Of a DNA stretch of 64,000 nt, positions 11,046 through 20,770 are shown one piece after another; position 1 is the first letter of the stretch; each line of letters begins with the position of its first letter. The notes under the pieces were generated by a model. It saw only the letters and a program-made list of their open reading frames with translations. It did not search any database and was not told the origin of the DNA. Source of the stretch: Blastobasis lacticolella (lineage: Eukaryota > Arthropoda > Insecta > Lepidoptera > Blastobasidae); NCBI GenBank assembly GCA_905147135.1, contig LR990045.1, positions 17,770,173-17,834,172 on the forward strand, in the 5' to 3' direction. The position numbers were made by a program, and so were the translations under genes.

Positions 11046-11928
11046 TCAAACTTACATAAAAGGCAAATAAAGCATTCATCGAATTTCTCAAATTATTTAT
11101 AATCACACTTTGTACCATGAACTTTTATGCGTATTGGGACAATAATTTTTAAGGAAATCACTTATCGAAATCACATATTAAAACTACTGCGTACAGGTCA
11201 ATGTTTTTTTAATGTTAGTGTAACTTTGATTGAAAGATAGTTTACAAGGGCCAGACTCTAACCGCCGATAGATATGATGCAGTACCGTTAAAACTCGCTT
11301 TTTGCTGTTTGCTCGAGCCCGAGAGACATTCCGAACATTTTTCTTAGCGCTCGGTTCTCATTAAATTTGCATAATGACTGTTTACTTACCTAGTGAGTGC
11401 AAACTCGCCGATAAATGAATGTACGTAATACACGAGCCACCGATCTGCTGTGGTTGAGTTATTTATTCTATTTTTGAACAGCAATGTTGTAGGCGATTCG
11501 GGTTAAGTAACGGGAAAAATGAGTAACTTTTTCAAACCTATAAATATGAAGCAAAAATACATACGCTTAAAAGATAGAAATACGTAACCTTGACCTATGG
11601 TATTAATAATGATCCCCTCTACGCCGTCGCGTCTAATTATAGCGTAGCAAGTAACAGATCTTATTTGAATGAGGATTAAGTAAGTACGATGTTAACAAGA
11701 AAAATTTAAAATGCAATTTAAAGTTTGCAAAAGTTGTTTTACATTCCCTTTGGCGTGTCGGACTTCTCGGTGTTCTTCGCTGGGAGAGACAACTTGGTTA
11801 CTACTCAGCTGATAGTATTCGCAAAGCTCTACTCCAATTGGATTTAGTTTAACGTTAAACCAAAATGTACGTAGCATTACGTCCTATGTATAAAATTTTC
11901 TATTTAAAATTAAGCACCTTTAAACGTT
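11046..11928. other. Unassigned AT-rich stretch
   Basis: No gene, tRNA or repeat recognised. Only short frames (61 codons or fewer) are present. Confidence 0.5.
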
Positions 11929-11985
11929 ATCAGTTTATTTTAATTTGTATTATTAGTAATTAGTATTAAATTAAAAGAAACTGAT
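11929..11985. repeat. 57 bp hairpin, 18 bp arms
   Basis: The left arm ATCAGTTTATTTTAATTT (11929-11946) is inverted at 11968-11985 with one mismatch, around a 21 bp AT-rich loop that itself has weak symmetry. No target duplication was seen. It may be a snap-back palindrome or a very small TIR relic. Confidence 0.75.
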
Positions 11986-12085
11986 ACTGTATCTTTTATG
12001 TAATTGCCAACAATAGTGGTCGCGATAACAATGTTTAAAATGTTCTACTCCAAATGAAACCACTTTTAACGGATGAATCATCTAT

Positions 12086-12302
12086 ACACAGTATAAAACG
12101 AAGTCGCTTCCTATCGTCTGTCCCTATGTAATCTATGTACATATCTATATATGCATCCATGTACGGTTAGATTTTTTAAACTACGAAATTAATTTTAATG
12201 CGGTTTTCGACAATAGATAGAGTGATTCAACAGGAACATTTGTAAGTATGATAAAAAGGGGAAGTAAGTTTACGTGAACGAAGTCGCATCGGGTCTACTA
12301 GG
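12086..12302 (-). repeat. Rep-CG dispersed repeat, minus orientation
   Basis: Reading the minus strand, the head (CCCGATGCGACTTCGTTCACG) is followed by an internal block with TTGAATCACTCTATCTATTG and then a tail with GGGACAGACGATAGGAAGCG and ACTTCGTTTTATACTGTG. Eight copies of this family are visible in the window on both strands. It is common in lepidopteran genomes and has no coding capacity; its class is unresolved. Confidence 0.75.
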
Positions 12303-12364
12303 TGGTTTTATATTTACGATTTTATCACTACATTTAGATTACAGTTATCATCTTCACAGTTAGT

Positions 12365-12758
12365 GAGCGTTCGTGGCCAAGTTGTTAAGGCATCCGACTC
12401 GTAAGCAAGGGGTAAGCATCCGAATTCAATCCGAAATCCTTAAAATGTCCAGGTTTGAATCCGATCAGAAAAAAGTCATTGGTATATAGCGGCTATATAC
12501 CAATGACTCTTTTCTGAGTTATGTATATTAGCTGAACAATAACCGATGCTCTTACGGTGAGAGAAAACATCGTGATGAAACCTGCACACTTAGGCGACTG
12601 AATGTGTAACCATGATCCAATCTGGTCAGGTTCCCCTGGTAGCAGGGTCACGGAGGTCAGATGACAGTCGCTCCACTGTAATTACCAGATCTGCCAAATC
12701 CTGGATCATGGTCAAGGCGGACCCCGGGGCTTCGTATGTGAGAGCATAACCGCCAAGT
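12365..12758 (+). mobile_element. SINE-A, near full-length, with palindromic insert
   Basis: A tRNA-derived head (GAGCGTTCGTGGCCAAGTTG, GTTAAGG, GACTCGTAAGC) carries an A-box-like sequence and a decayed B box (GGTTTGAATCC). The body matches the other SINE-A copies: ACCAATGACTCTTTTCTGAG, CCGATGCTCTTACGGTGAG, ATGTGTAACCATGATCCAA, GGTTCCCCTGGTAGCAGGG and AAGGCGGACCCCGGGGC. The octamer TTCACAGT lies just outside both ends (12353-12360 and 12765-12772), a possible target duplication. A 51 bp palindrome at 12466-12516 replaces the region between the B box and ACCAATGACT. Confidence 0.9.
12466..12516. repeat. 51 bp near-perfect palindrome inside SINE-A
   Basis: 25 bp arms (12466-12490 and 12492-12516) flank a single central G and differ at one position. 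The right arm (GCTATATACCAATGACTC...) is ordinary SINE sequence seen in the copies at 24287 and 49452. The left arm, which reads CAGAAAAAAGTCATTGG, is absent from those copies. The left arm is therefore an added inverted copy of the right. Confidence 0.9.
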
Positions 12759-12978
12759 CACACTTTCACAGTCCTGTGATGGGATCTACTTTGTACATTT
12801 TTAATCTAAGCTATTGTAATATTGATTATACTTAGAGTATATTCAGGAAAATGCAATATGTGACCGCCAGTAAATATTGTCCTTGTTTTATGGGCGACCA
12901 CACGCGGCTAACAGACTTAACTTTGCATATCGCATACAAGTTGCCTTATAAAATATCTAGACGTAGGACGCCAAAATA

Positions 12979-13014
12979 AAATTTACTATCTTGCCCGTCT
13001 AAGATAGTAAATTT
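12979..13014. repeat. Hairpin, 14 bp perfect arms
   Basis: AAATTTACTATCTT at 12979-12992 is perfectly inverted at 13001-13014 around the 8 bp loop GCCCGTCT. It lies outside recognised elements. No poly-T or other terminator feature follows. Confidence 0.75.
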
Positions 13015-13069
13015 ACTAACCCACGGAGAGTTTGTTGTATAAAAAGTTTGTGATAAAATTATTAAGAGA

Positions 13070-13463
13070 CTAGTGGGCCTGGTGAAACTTCGTTCGCGCA
13101 CTTACTTTACCCCACCTATAATCTGTCCAGACTGGCTTGTCTTATTTGGTTCAGGAAATTATGTATTTAAATGAATAATGTGCAGTAGTATTCGTTGAAA
13201 TTTACATTCTATGTGTTTCTTGTATAATTCAAGACAATACACAATGTACGTAGCGTGATTGATACGGTAAGTCGTGATTTTGGGCATTGATTGTTCACCA
13301 AATAAGACAAACCAGTTTAAACAGATCATACCTTTTTTCTTACTTATAAACCTTCTTCTTGAATCACTCTATATATTGTTGTAACCGGCATTAAAATCCG
13401 TTGCGTAGTTTAAAAGATCTAAGCGTAAATAGATACAGACGGCGGGAAGCGACTTTGTGTAAA
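13070..13463 (+). repeat. Rep-CG copy split by a MITE
   Basis: The head (ACTAGTGGGCCTGGTGAAAC, TTCGTTCGCGCACTTACTTT) ends at 13118. The body resumes at 13329 with ACCTTTTTTCTTACTTATAA, then AATCACTCTATATATTG, AAAATCCGTTGCGTAG and the tail AGACGGCGGGAAGCGACTTT. Intact relatives (27988, 41588, 16588) run continuously through this junction (CACCTACCCTTTT), which shows that the 13119-13328 segment is an insertion. Confidence 0.85.
13119..13328. mobile_element. MITE-3: 210 bp TA-flanked element nested in Rep-CG
   Basis: The ends TAATCTGTCCAGACTGG... and ...CCAGTTTAAACAGATCA are inverted repeats of 32 bp with 27 matches, including the block CTTGTCTTATTTGGT. TA dinucleotides at 13117-13118 and 13329-13330 flank it, where an uninterrupted Rep-CG has a single TA. 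The TA duplication and TIRs fit a Tc1/mariner-type non-autonomous element. The core has no coding capacity. Confidence 0.9.
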
Positions 13464-14079
13464 GATATTCCTTAATATGCATTAGAATAGGTACTTCGGC
13501 TGCTCATTATGAATCTATAAATCAAAAGAAAAATCTATCAATCACCTAATAATTAAATTAAAAAGATTCATTTATTCACGTCCGTGACACGGCTACGCAG
13601 GCCACCGGGAAACATTTTCAATTCCATAATTCGGGAAAGAGAAACACAATGAAAAAAACTCCCAATGAACTTATTCAAAACAGTTCTCGCAGTCGAGTCG
13701 AGCCTTAGAGATTACAATATCAAACGTTCTCGTAATTTTGACGCGGCAAATTATTAACAATAGGGATTCTCAAAGGCGGTGGGTATTTTTGAGGGCCGTG
13801 ATTACAATGGAGGGTAGGTGTATTGAGGCCCTCGGGTGCAGGGCGCTCGTCTCGAGGGCCAATACTCGATCGGGAATCCCGGCTTGCTTCGTAGCCGCAC
13901 CGAGCACTGCGCCAACTAATGCTGAACTAGGTATACATAGGGCAAACTTTAATCAAACACTCATTTGTGAGCGTAAAGATCTTGGGTCTGCTCTACTAGT
14001 AGTTATAATGCTGAACCTATATCGATAGTTATTTCATTAAGTTCCGATGTCGGCGGTAAATATCCATATCAATTATAGT
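13464..14079. other. Unassigned stretch
   Basis: A GC-rich patch at about 13785-13910 carries a 96-codon plus-strand frame (13738-14028) without a recognisable domain. No repeat recognised. Confidence 0.5.
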
Positions 14080-14218
14080 TAGGCGCTACGCAGTCCTAAT
14101 TGGCAACGGTCGTGCGACAATGGTTGTACGACGGACGTCACCCGACCAAAATAGGTCTCAAAACCGCCCGTCGCACGATCATGTTCGTATGACCGTTGCC
14201 AATTGGGACAGCCCCTTA
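14080..14218. mobile_element. MITE-2 copy 1
   Basis: The ends AGTCCTAATTGGCAACGG and CGTTGCCAATTGGGACAG begin inverted repeats of about 40 bp that nearly meet in the middle, where ACCGCCCGTCGCACG and AGGTCTCAAAACCG lie. Two further copies occur at 51214-51341 and 53252-53382. The outermost bases read AGGCGCT and AGCCCCTTA. It is a short, nearly palindromic, non-coding DNA element; the target duplication could not be fixed. The 85-codon frame at 14120-14377 overlaps it and is not a gene. Confidence 0.85.
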
Positions 14219-15400
14219 GGCCTTGTAGAGCGTCGTCTCTGTGCGCGTGTGAGTCAATTCGAAACCGAACCTATTCCAGCTGATGTGACTATTTACCTAC
14301 GGCCTTGTAGATACTTTACGTCACAGTTACCCCCATATGCCGCTCCCGTACAACAGCTAGCTATTGAGTCAAGATGAGACAGATCTATGAAAACAAGGCG
14401 AAAAACTATACATCCCATAAAACCCTCCCGAGGCCGTCAGACAGCCCACATAGCTGTTATACGACGCGATACGTACGAAACCACGCCACATGCACACACG
14501 TCTATAATACTTAGACGCTTAATAATCGAAGTATGGACTTAGTACCGAGTGAATGCGAGGGTAATTGGAATTCCGACTGTCATTTACCCTGATAGTGACG
14601 ATTTATTAACCGCAACACCGATAATTAATCGACGCCCTTGTTGTATTGTGCGCGGATTTACTGCCTACGAACTTTGATTAGGGATGGGAGACGTCTCCGC
14701 CATTTTGGTAGATGTCCTATATAAAATAATAAATAAATACGCTTGGACTAATTCACACAGCTTCGTCTAGCGCTAAAGTAAGCAAAGGTTGTGTTATGGG
14801 TGTTAGATAGCTGATAAATTACTTATATACCTATTTTTTTCTATTTTAAATACATACTTGTTATACATATTACACCCCTTAAAAGAAATGTATCCCAACC
14901 TTTACACAATAAACAAAAAAGAATGGCGAATGAAAATTTTCAACTAACATTTTAGTTTTCATCAACCGTTAAAGTATCATAGGAAAACAGCACTCAAAGA
15001 TAAAGAACCCTAATCAATTTCCCACAGAACTTGCCTTTATACTTTCAACTAACACACCATAATATGTTCAGTACGATGCTACCAATCTTTTAAAATGCAA
15101 AAATATCGCAAATATTTACCGTACTTACAAAGAAGCACGAGTTGAAAGGCTCGAGACTGCAGTCTGTCTCGATAAAACGAAACTGTCCGCATCACTAGTC
15201 CATGCATTCCTTTTAAGCTTATCTCAAAGGCACGAGACGGCTGCAGCGCAACTTATCTAGGAAATTTATCTAAACTCTCGCCTCGGCTAGAACATATTTG
15301 GAACTCCCCAGTGACTAGCTAGCCTATAATAAGAGATGCAAAAACGAATGGCGTGCAATTTACAAGTTTCAGTACGTAAAATCAATTATTATACTTATAT
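14219..15400. other. Unassigned stretch
   Basis: No gene, RNA gene or recognised repeat. A CG-rich segment runs to about 14490, then AT-rich sequence. Confidence 0.5.
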
Positions 15401-15624
15401 ATAGTATAAAACAAAGTCGCATCCCGCTGTCTGTGCCTATGTATCTATGGATGCGTCGATATTTTTAACTAAGACGGATTTATTGCGGTTTCCAATAATA
15501 GATGGAGTAATTCAAGAGGAAGGTTTATAAGCAAGACAAATAGGGTAGGAAGGGTAAAATAGGTAGTAGTTAGTACCTACAGTAAAGTAGTACACGTGAA
15601 CGAAGTCGCGCCGGGTCCAACAGT
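15401..15624 (-). repeat. Rep-CG copy, minus orientation
   Basis: On the minus strand the head (ACCCGGCGCGACTTCGTTCA) leads through GCTTATAAACCTTCCTCTTG and ATTACTCCATCTATTATTGG to the tail CAGACAGCGGGATGCGACTT. Compared with the copy at 41588 it is diverged and carries small insertions. Confidence 0.75.
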
Positions 15625-16587
15625 AACTCTATAAAAATGGTATTAGGAGGTTAAGGATGTTATTTAACTCAGAGTTTTATAACTATAGCTGAAAATGGGT
15701 TATTCTAAATATTGTGTACCTACTTACCCGCCCAAAGGAGGATAGCGGGTTCATCAAAATTACATAACGCATAATATCCGTTTTAATTAAATAAATTAAC
15801 ATAGTTACTATTGCTCTGTGTTAGATAGGTATCTACCTTCCTCCTATGAAATTCCAGTCGACGCAAACAGAAACGTTCTAAATAATTCTAATTACTTAAT
15901 AACGAAAATAAAGCAACTTACTCGTGCGTTCAGTTTCACGAGCGTGTGGGAGAAATTATAACTTTGGTCTCAGATGCCGTATTATAGTTGGGTAAGTGAG
16001 GTATATAGGTAGTGGAGACCTTTTAGTAGCTGCGTCAAAGTGCGCTATCGCCCATATACATGGAAGAAAACATCTAAGTATGACCTAGTTGGGTGGCGCG
16101 AGAAAATTGCAAGTAATTTGGCTCAAGTAGGAGGCCGTTGAAAAGAGTCGAGTGCATGGTTCAGCGTAGACTTTTGCTTACCGAGAACGCCCCCCCCCAT
16201 GACAAATACCTTAGCAGAATGCGCAGTATGACCGCTGCAATTCCAAGCGTGTGCCGCCTTTGTGTGTGGACAAAGACCAGGGACTATGAGCCATTCGAGA
16301 GCCAGCTTGGGAAACTTACGAGTAAAAGTGCCATTGGGTTGGGAGTGCGTCGCCTTTGCAATGCAGCAGCATGTATACCAATGCGTCATCGTTAAGTGTC
16401 TAGTATTTGAAACAGCTGTGCCAATAAATAAACAAATGTTAGGTACTTTTTTAAGCTGTGTGACGTAAAAGACAATGCTCTATAATACTTTTATCGCTCT
16501 GTATCGATAAGATAAAATCTAAGTACACTTATTTTACATACAAATAAATATGTATTTATTAGTATGTATGTTTGTTTATAAGTACTA
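15625..16587. other. Unassigned stretch with a GC-rich patch
   Basis: A GC-richer block at 16120-16400 holds opposed frames of 88 (minus) and 85 (plus) codons and a run of nine C at 16190-16198. Neither frame resembles a family I know. The rest is AT-rich. Confidence 0.45.
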
Positions 16588-16776
16588 CTTTACTCGTTCG
16601 CATACACCTACTTTACTCCCACCTACCCTTTTTATTCCCTCAAATATGTTTGAATGAATTTGGCATTAAAATCCGATGCGTAGTTTAAAAGATCTAAGCG
16701 TACATAGATACACACGTACATATATACATAGGGACAGACGACGAAAAGCGACTTTGTTTTACACTATGTATAGATA
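16588..16776 (+). repeat. Rep-CG copy
   Basis: Contains ACTCGTTCGCATACACCTAC, TTGGCATTAAAATCC, GATGCGTAGTTTAAAAG, ATCTAAGCGTACATAG, GGGACAGACGACGAAAAGCG and ACTTTGTTTTACACTATG. The very start of the head (CCCGGCG) is eroded. Confidence 0.75.
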
Positions 16777-17148
16777 GGTATCTACTGTGGACGTAAAAAT
16801 ATGACATTATCTTACTGCACTTATAACTGCTCCTCACGATTTGAGAAAGACAAGAACTTAAATTTCAATTGTACACGAGTAGTCTATACTAATCGCGTGA
16901 TGCCATAGGGATAACCCCCATAGCTGACCTAGATTATACATCGACTGAGTAGTCTGAGTAGAACAGTCGGCAATCCCCTCGCACTGTGGCGCCAATGACT
17001 AAACCCATAGCCAACACAAAATAGGACCATGCCAATAACAATATGAGTCATGCGTCTAATTACTATATTGTCGGAAAAGAGGATGGTGCGCTATTGTGGC
17101 TGTATTGAATCATCAAGGATCAAGAAGTAGACCTAGTATTTTATCTTG
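16777..17148. other. Unassigned stretch
   Basis: No feature recognised. Confidence 0.5.
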
Positions 17149-17400
17149 ACGACCTGAGTGATTCAGTTGGTTAACATCGCTCTGCCACGCAGAGGTCCCG
17201 GGTTCGATTCCTAGCCGAGCAGAAATTGAAATGATGAATTTTAATTTCTGTTACGGATCTGGGCGTGCGTGGTATGTGTAATAAGTATGTATTTAGAAAA
17301 AAGTATATAAGTAGTTTTCCAGTTATCATAACATAAGCTTCGTTTACTTTGGGCTAGATGGCTCTGTGTGAATTTGTCTAAGCATATATATTTATTTTAT
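17149..17400 (+). mobile_element. SINE-B, tRNA-derived SINE
   Basis: The head has an A-box-like stretch (GATTCAGTTGGTTAACATCG) and an intact B box, GGTTCGATTCC at 17201-17211, with a degenerate anticodon arm around CTCTGCCACGCAGAG. The acceptor ends do not pair, so it is not a working tRNA gene. The body (AATTTCTGTTACGGATCTGG, GTATGTATTTAGAAAAAAGT, TTGGGCTAGATGGCTCTGTG, TGAATTTGTC) matches a SINE layout I know from Lepidoptera. It ends in an A/T-rich TATTTATTTTATT tail. Only one copy is present here. Confidence 0.8.
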
Positions 17401-20400
17401 TTGTAAAATGATCCCCTATTGTAGACGTAGGTATAATCTGTGGTAAAACACTTAAAAATGTTCTATTCGTAAGTCGTAAATACAATAGGTACCTATATAA
17501 ATACTGACAAAGATAATCAGTATTTGCGATAGCTTGGCCTGTCTAGGTAATTTATTCGAGGCTATTGTGGAAGAAGATAAATGTGGGTAATGACCCTGAT
17601 TATATTCGGTTTAGTTTCTAGAAATGCATGATTCAAGATTAGACAATAGCCACAAATAATAAAAAAACAAGTGCCGGATACCTACACTACAATATGTTAA
17701 CGAATTAACGTGGCTTGTAGAATTTGAAATACCAAAATAATATATGTCTCTCTTTAGGCTATTTCTCTCGATGCCTCTGGATCTTTAGCCTAGTACTTAT
17801 CATGTCAATGAACCATAGCTAAGTGTAATGTCAGTACGGCCGAGCCAGATCACTTTACTTCTGGGAAAGGGGGGCTTATCGAGGCGCCATGTAGTCATAT
17901 TGATTGCTTTACTTGTTACTTTGTTTCAAATTACGTCTATAACAATATAAATAAATAAAAATCTATCTCACACATGGCACAATATATGGCATAATACAGC
18001 ATACAAGAAACAATGAGAAAGGGACAATTCTGTTGTTACTTCGTTACCTGTGCCAAAACTTGTGCTCAATATAGTACAAATAATTCCCCGGCATCAAACA
18101 TTATTCGAAAACGCGGTGTTTCAGTAAACTGAGGTTATTTCGGTTATGAGCGACACAACTGACGGCCATATTTAGCACAAATTTTGTCCAATTGTGTTAA
18201 CAATGCTTCCATCCAGCGTGAGTCACAAGCAATGACGTTGCACTCAATTTTAGGGGACAAAGCGTTTATACGGGCTCGGAATACACTAAGGTCACTGCGT
18301 TCTGCACAATTGTACGTGTTATGTTTTGGACACGATTAAAAAAAGTACTGTACCTATCTGCTAATGTACGTTCCAAGGCTAGGTAGGATGTTCCATCTAA
18401 AAGTGTTATCATCGCAAAATAGCAATAGCACAGAATCAACTTCAATCTGATGAAAAGTGAGGACTAATCCTCGTGCTTATAATTTCGCAGGCTCGTTTAA
18501 CAATAACATAGAATACACACAGCCCAGGCTGACTCCTCGGGCTCGTCAGTCCAGAAAAATATAAAGTGAAGTATAGGTAAGTTCAATAATTTAAATTGGA
18601 ATTTAACTGACCGAGCTTTAGCTCATTTTAATGTGCTCAAATAATGTGTATCTATGACATAGTATGGTATTGTAGGGTAAGAATAACCTAATTATTAAAT
18701 CCATGACTTTATCTAGGCGTAAACGTCGTCTAACGATATAAGAAGTTTTGGGGTGCGACATTTTAAAAGAATATAATTCATTAATAGTCCTCTCTATTTT
18801 AAATAATTCACAAATCCAATAGTGGACAACACTGCTTACACGCCTTCGTCCAAACCGAATCGCTCCGCTCACAGTTAAAACGAAACCGGCAGGAGTTACT
18901 TAATCGTTGTTATTTTGGGCGCATTACCCGATGGTAGGGAATGGCCCCGTCGGCGCTAGGATCGATTGTCTAATGACTCAAAGACGACATGGGACTGCAC
19001 TCGGGATAGATGACAAATCGCTTTTATATCCCGCCATGGCGGAGCTTTCGTTTCGGCTGCTGGAGGGCTGAGAGCCGCTGCCCGAGAATCCGGGAAACAT
19101 TCTTATGGTAATCCCCTGTTACTGTGTTGCGATATTTATATATACAAGCCCTCGTGTGCGTACCGAATGCCCTTGAATGTTGTATAACATTTCTGAATGG
19201 GATGTAGGCCATGAAACATTGTAACGATTTTCCTATTCTCATATACCTACTTACGATTAATATTCATATGGATACGAAAAGGCCTCATTGTCTTATCTAC
19301 CTAACCACTACGGTGTTAACAAACCTCTCTCGCTTCTTCCACATTTATCAACTTTTTCATACATTTCATTTTGCTTATATTATATTGACATCAATGGAGG
19401 CAGTTCATATCTGAATACGCAAGTAAGAGATGCTATCGTCGGTGGAACCGTCGCACGGTCTCCTTCACCGATGGGGTCAGCCGCATATTAGCGGGTTTAT
19501 GTTTAAAATCCTACTAAATGTATTCTTTATGTATTTACACATCGAAATGTAATATTTATACATAAAAACACTGGAAAATAAGCTTTACCAACTTGTTAAA
19601 TAATTTACAGGCTGTTTTCGCCGTTTCGGCGAGCGTCCGCCGTCCATAAAATGTCCATTTGAAAGGTTACTAAACGTTTGAAATTATTATTCTCTTGTAA
19701 ATTGTACATCAACATATAATAGTAATGCTTAAAAACTGTTTTACCAAAAATAATAATAATCATGATTATTCGTGACTTTTATATGCAAATGTCTCATAAT
19801 CGTAACAAATTGATTCAACAAAAGATTGCCAAGTCAAAAAAATATCATTATAAATGAGATTAAACAAATAACAAAGATGCATATAATATACTATTGATCA
19901 TAAGTCTAATTATTATAATTTACTCAGAATGTTTAATAGAGAACTCCGGTGCAATTTGCAGAATACTTGTAAAAAAGTACTGTCAGTTTCAGATCCACCT
20001 TAGATTTCATATATTTTTACGGGAGAGTCACGAACTTGGCGAATTTTAACATAAAAATGTTTTTAAAGAGATACTTGTTATACATGTTTACATTGCACAG
20101 CAAGGCTGGAATTGTATTTAAATAAATGTGAAAGTTTTGTAAACTAATATGAATAAAACGTTGTATCCGTTAGTGACCTTACAGTAACTTATTTAAGAAA
20201 CGATGGAACAAATAAACTTAAACTACACCACACGTATTCGTAAAATATTATTTATCTCGCTTGGAATTTCACTGCGAAAATTTTGTGGCAATCTTCGCCT
20301 TTTACCCATAACGCAATAAAAACTTTCAGCAAGAATAGTAAACCATGTACAATGTTGACTTTATTACATCCGAGTCCCACTACATTTTACACATCCAGTC

Positions 20401-20770
20401 GCTATTTGACGAAACAAAGGTGGGTAGTTGGGTACCTGCTCGAGTTCTAGGAAGCGATTAAACTGGAAAAACTTAGTTATTGTAGCGGAACTTTCTTCAT
20501 TCAGTTGTAAACCTAACGTAACTTGAAAGCCGTAAGTCGTAGTATCTTCTTCAAACTAACATATATTGAAGTTAAGTAATAGTAGAGACAACAGAGTAAC
20601 CCTTTTTCTATAGAGGCCAGAAATTGATGCTGTCGGTATACAAAGAGATTCTATTTTATCTAATTTGACTAGTAAATAACTTGATGCTTATCTGCAGGGC
20701 GAAACAAAACAACTTATCTATTAGTCTAGTGTAGTGTTCAAAACATTCAAATGACTCAGCACTAACAGCG
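17401..20770. other. Unassigned AT-rich stretch
   Basis: About 3.4 kb in which no gene, RNA gene or repeat of the window's families was found. Open frames are at most 84 codons (18618-18872, minus) and show no domain. A GC-richer patch lies at 19025-19100. The palindrome AATAATCATGATTATT near 19755 is short and AT-rich. Confidence 0.5.

Noticed and set aside
12993..13020. Rho-independent-type terminator at the hairpin
   Set aside because: This is eukaryotic DNA, there is no U-tract, and no gene lies upstream.
17149..17225. tRNA gene
   Set aside because: A and B boxes are present but the acceptor ends do not pair, the anticodon arm is malformed, and a SINE body follows; it is a SINE head.
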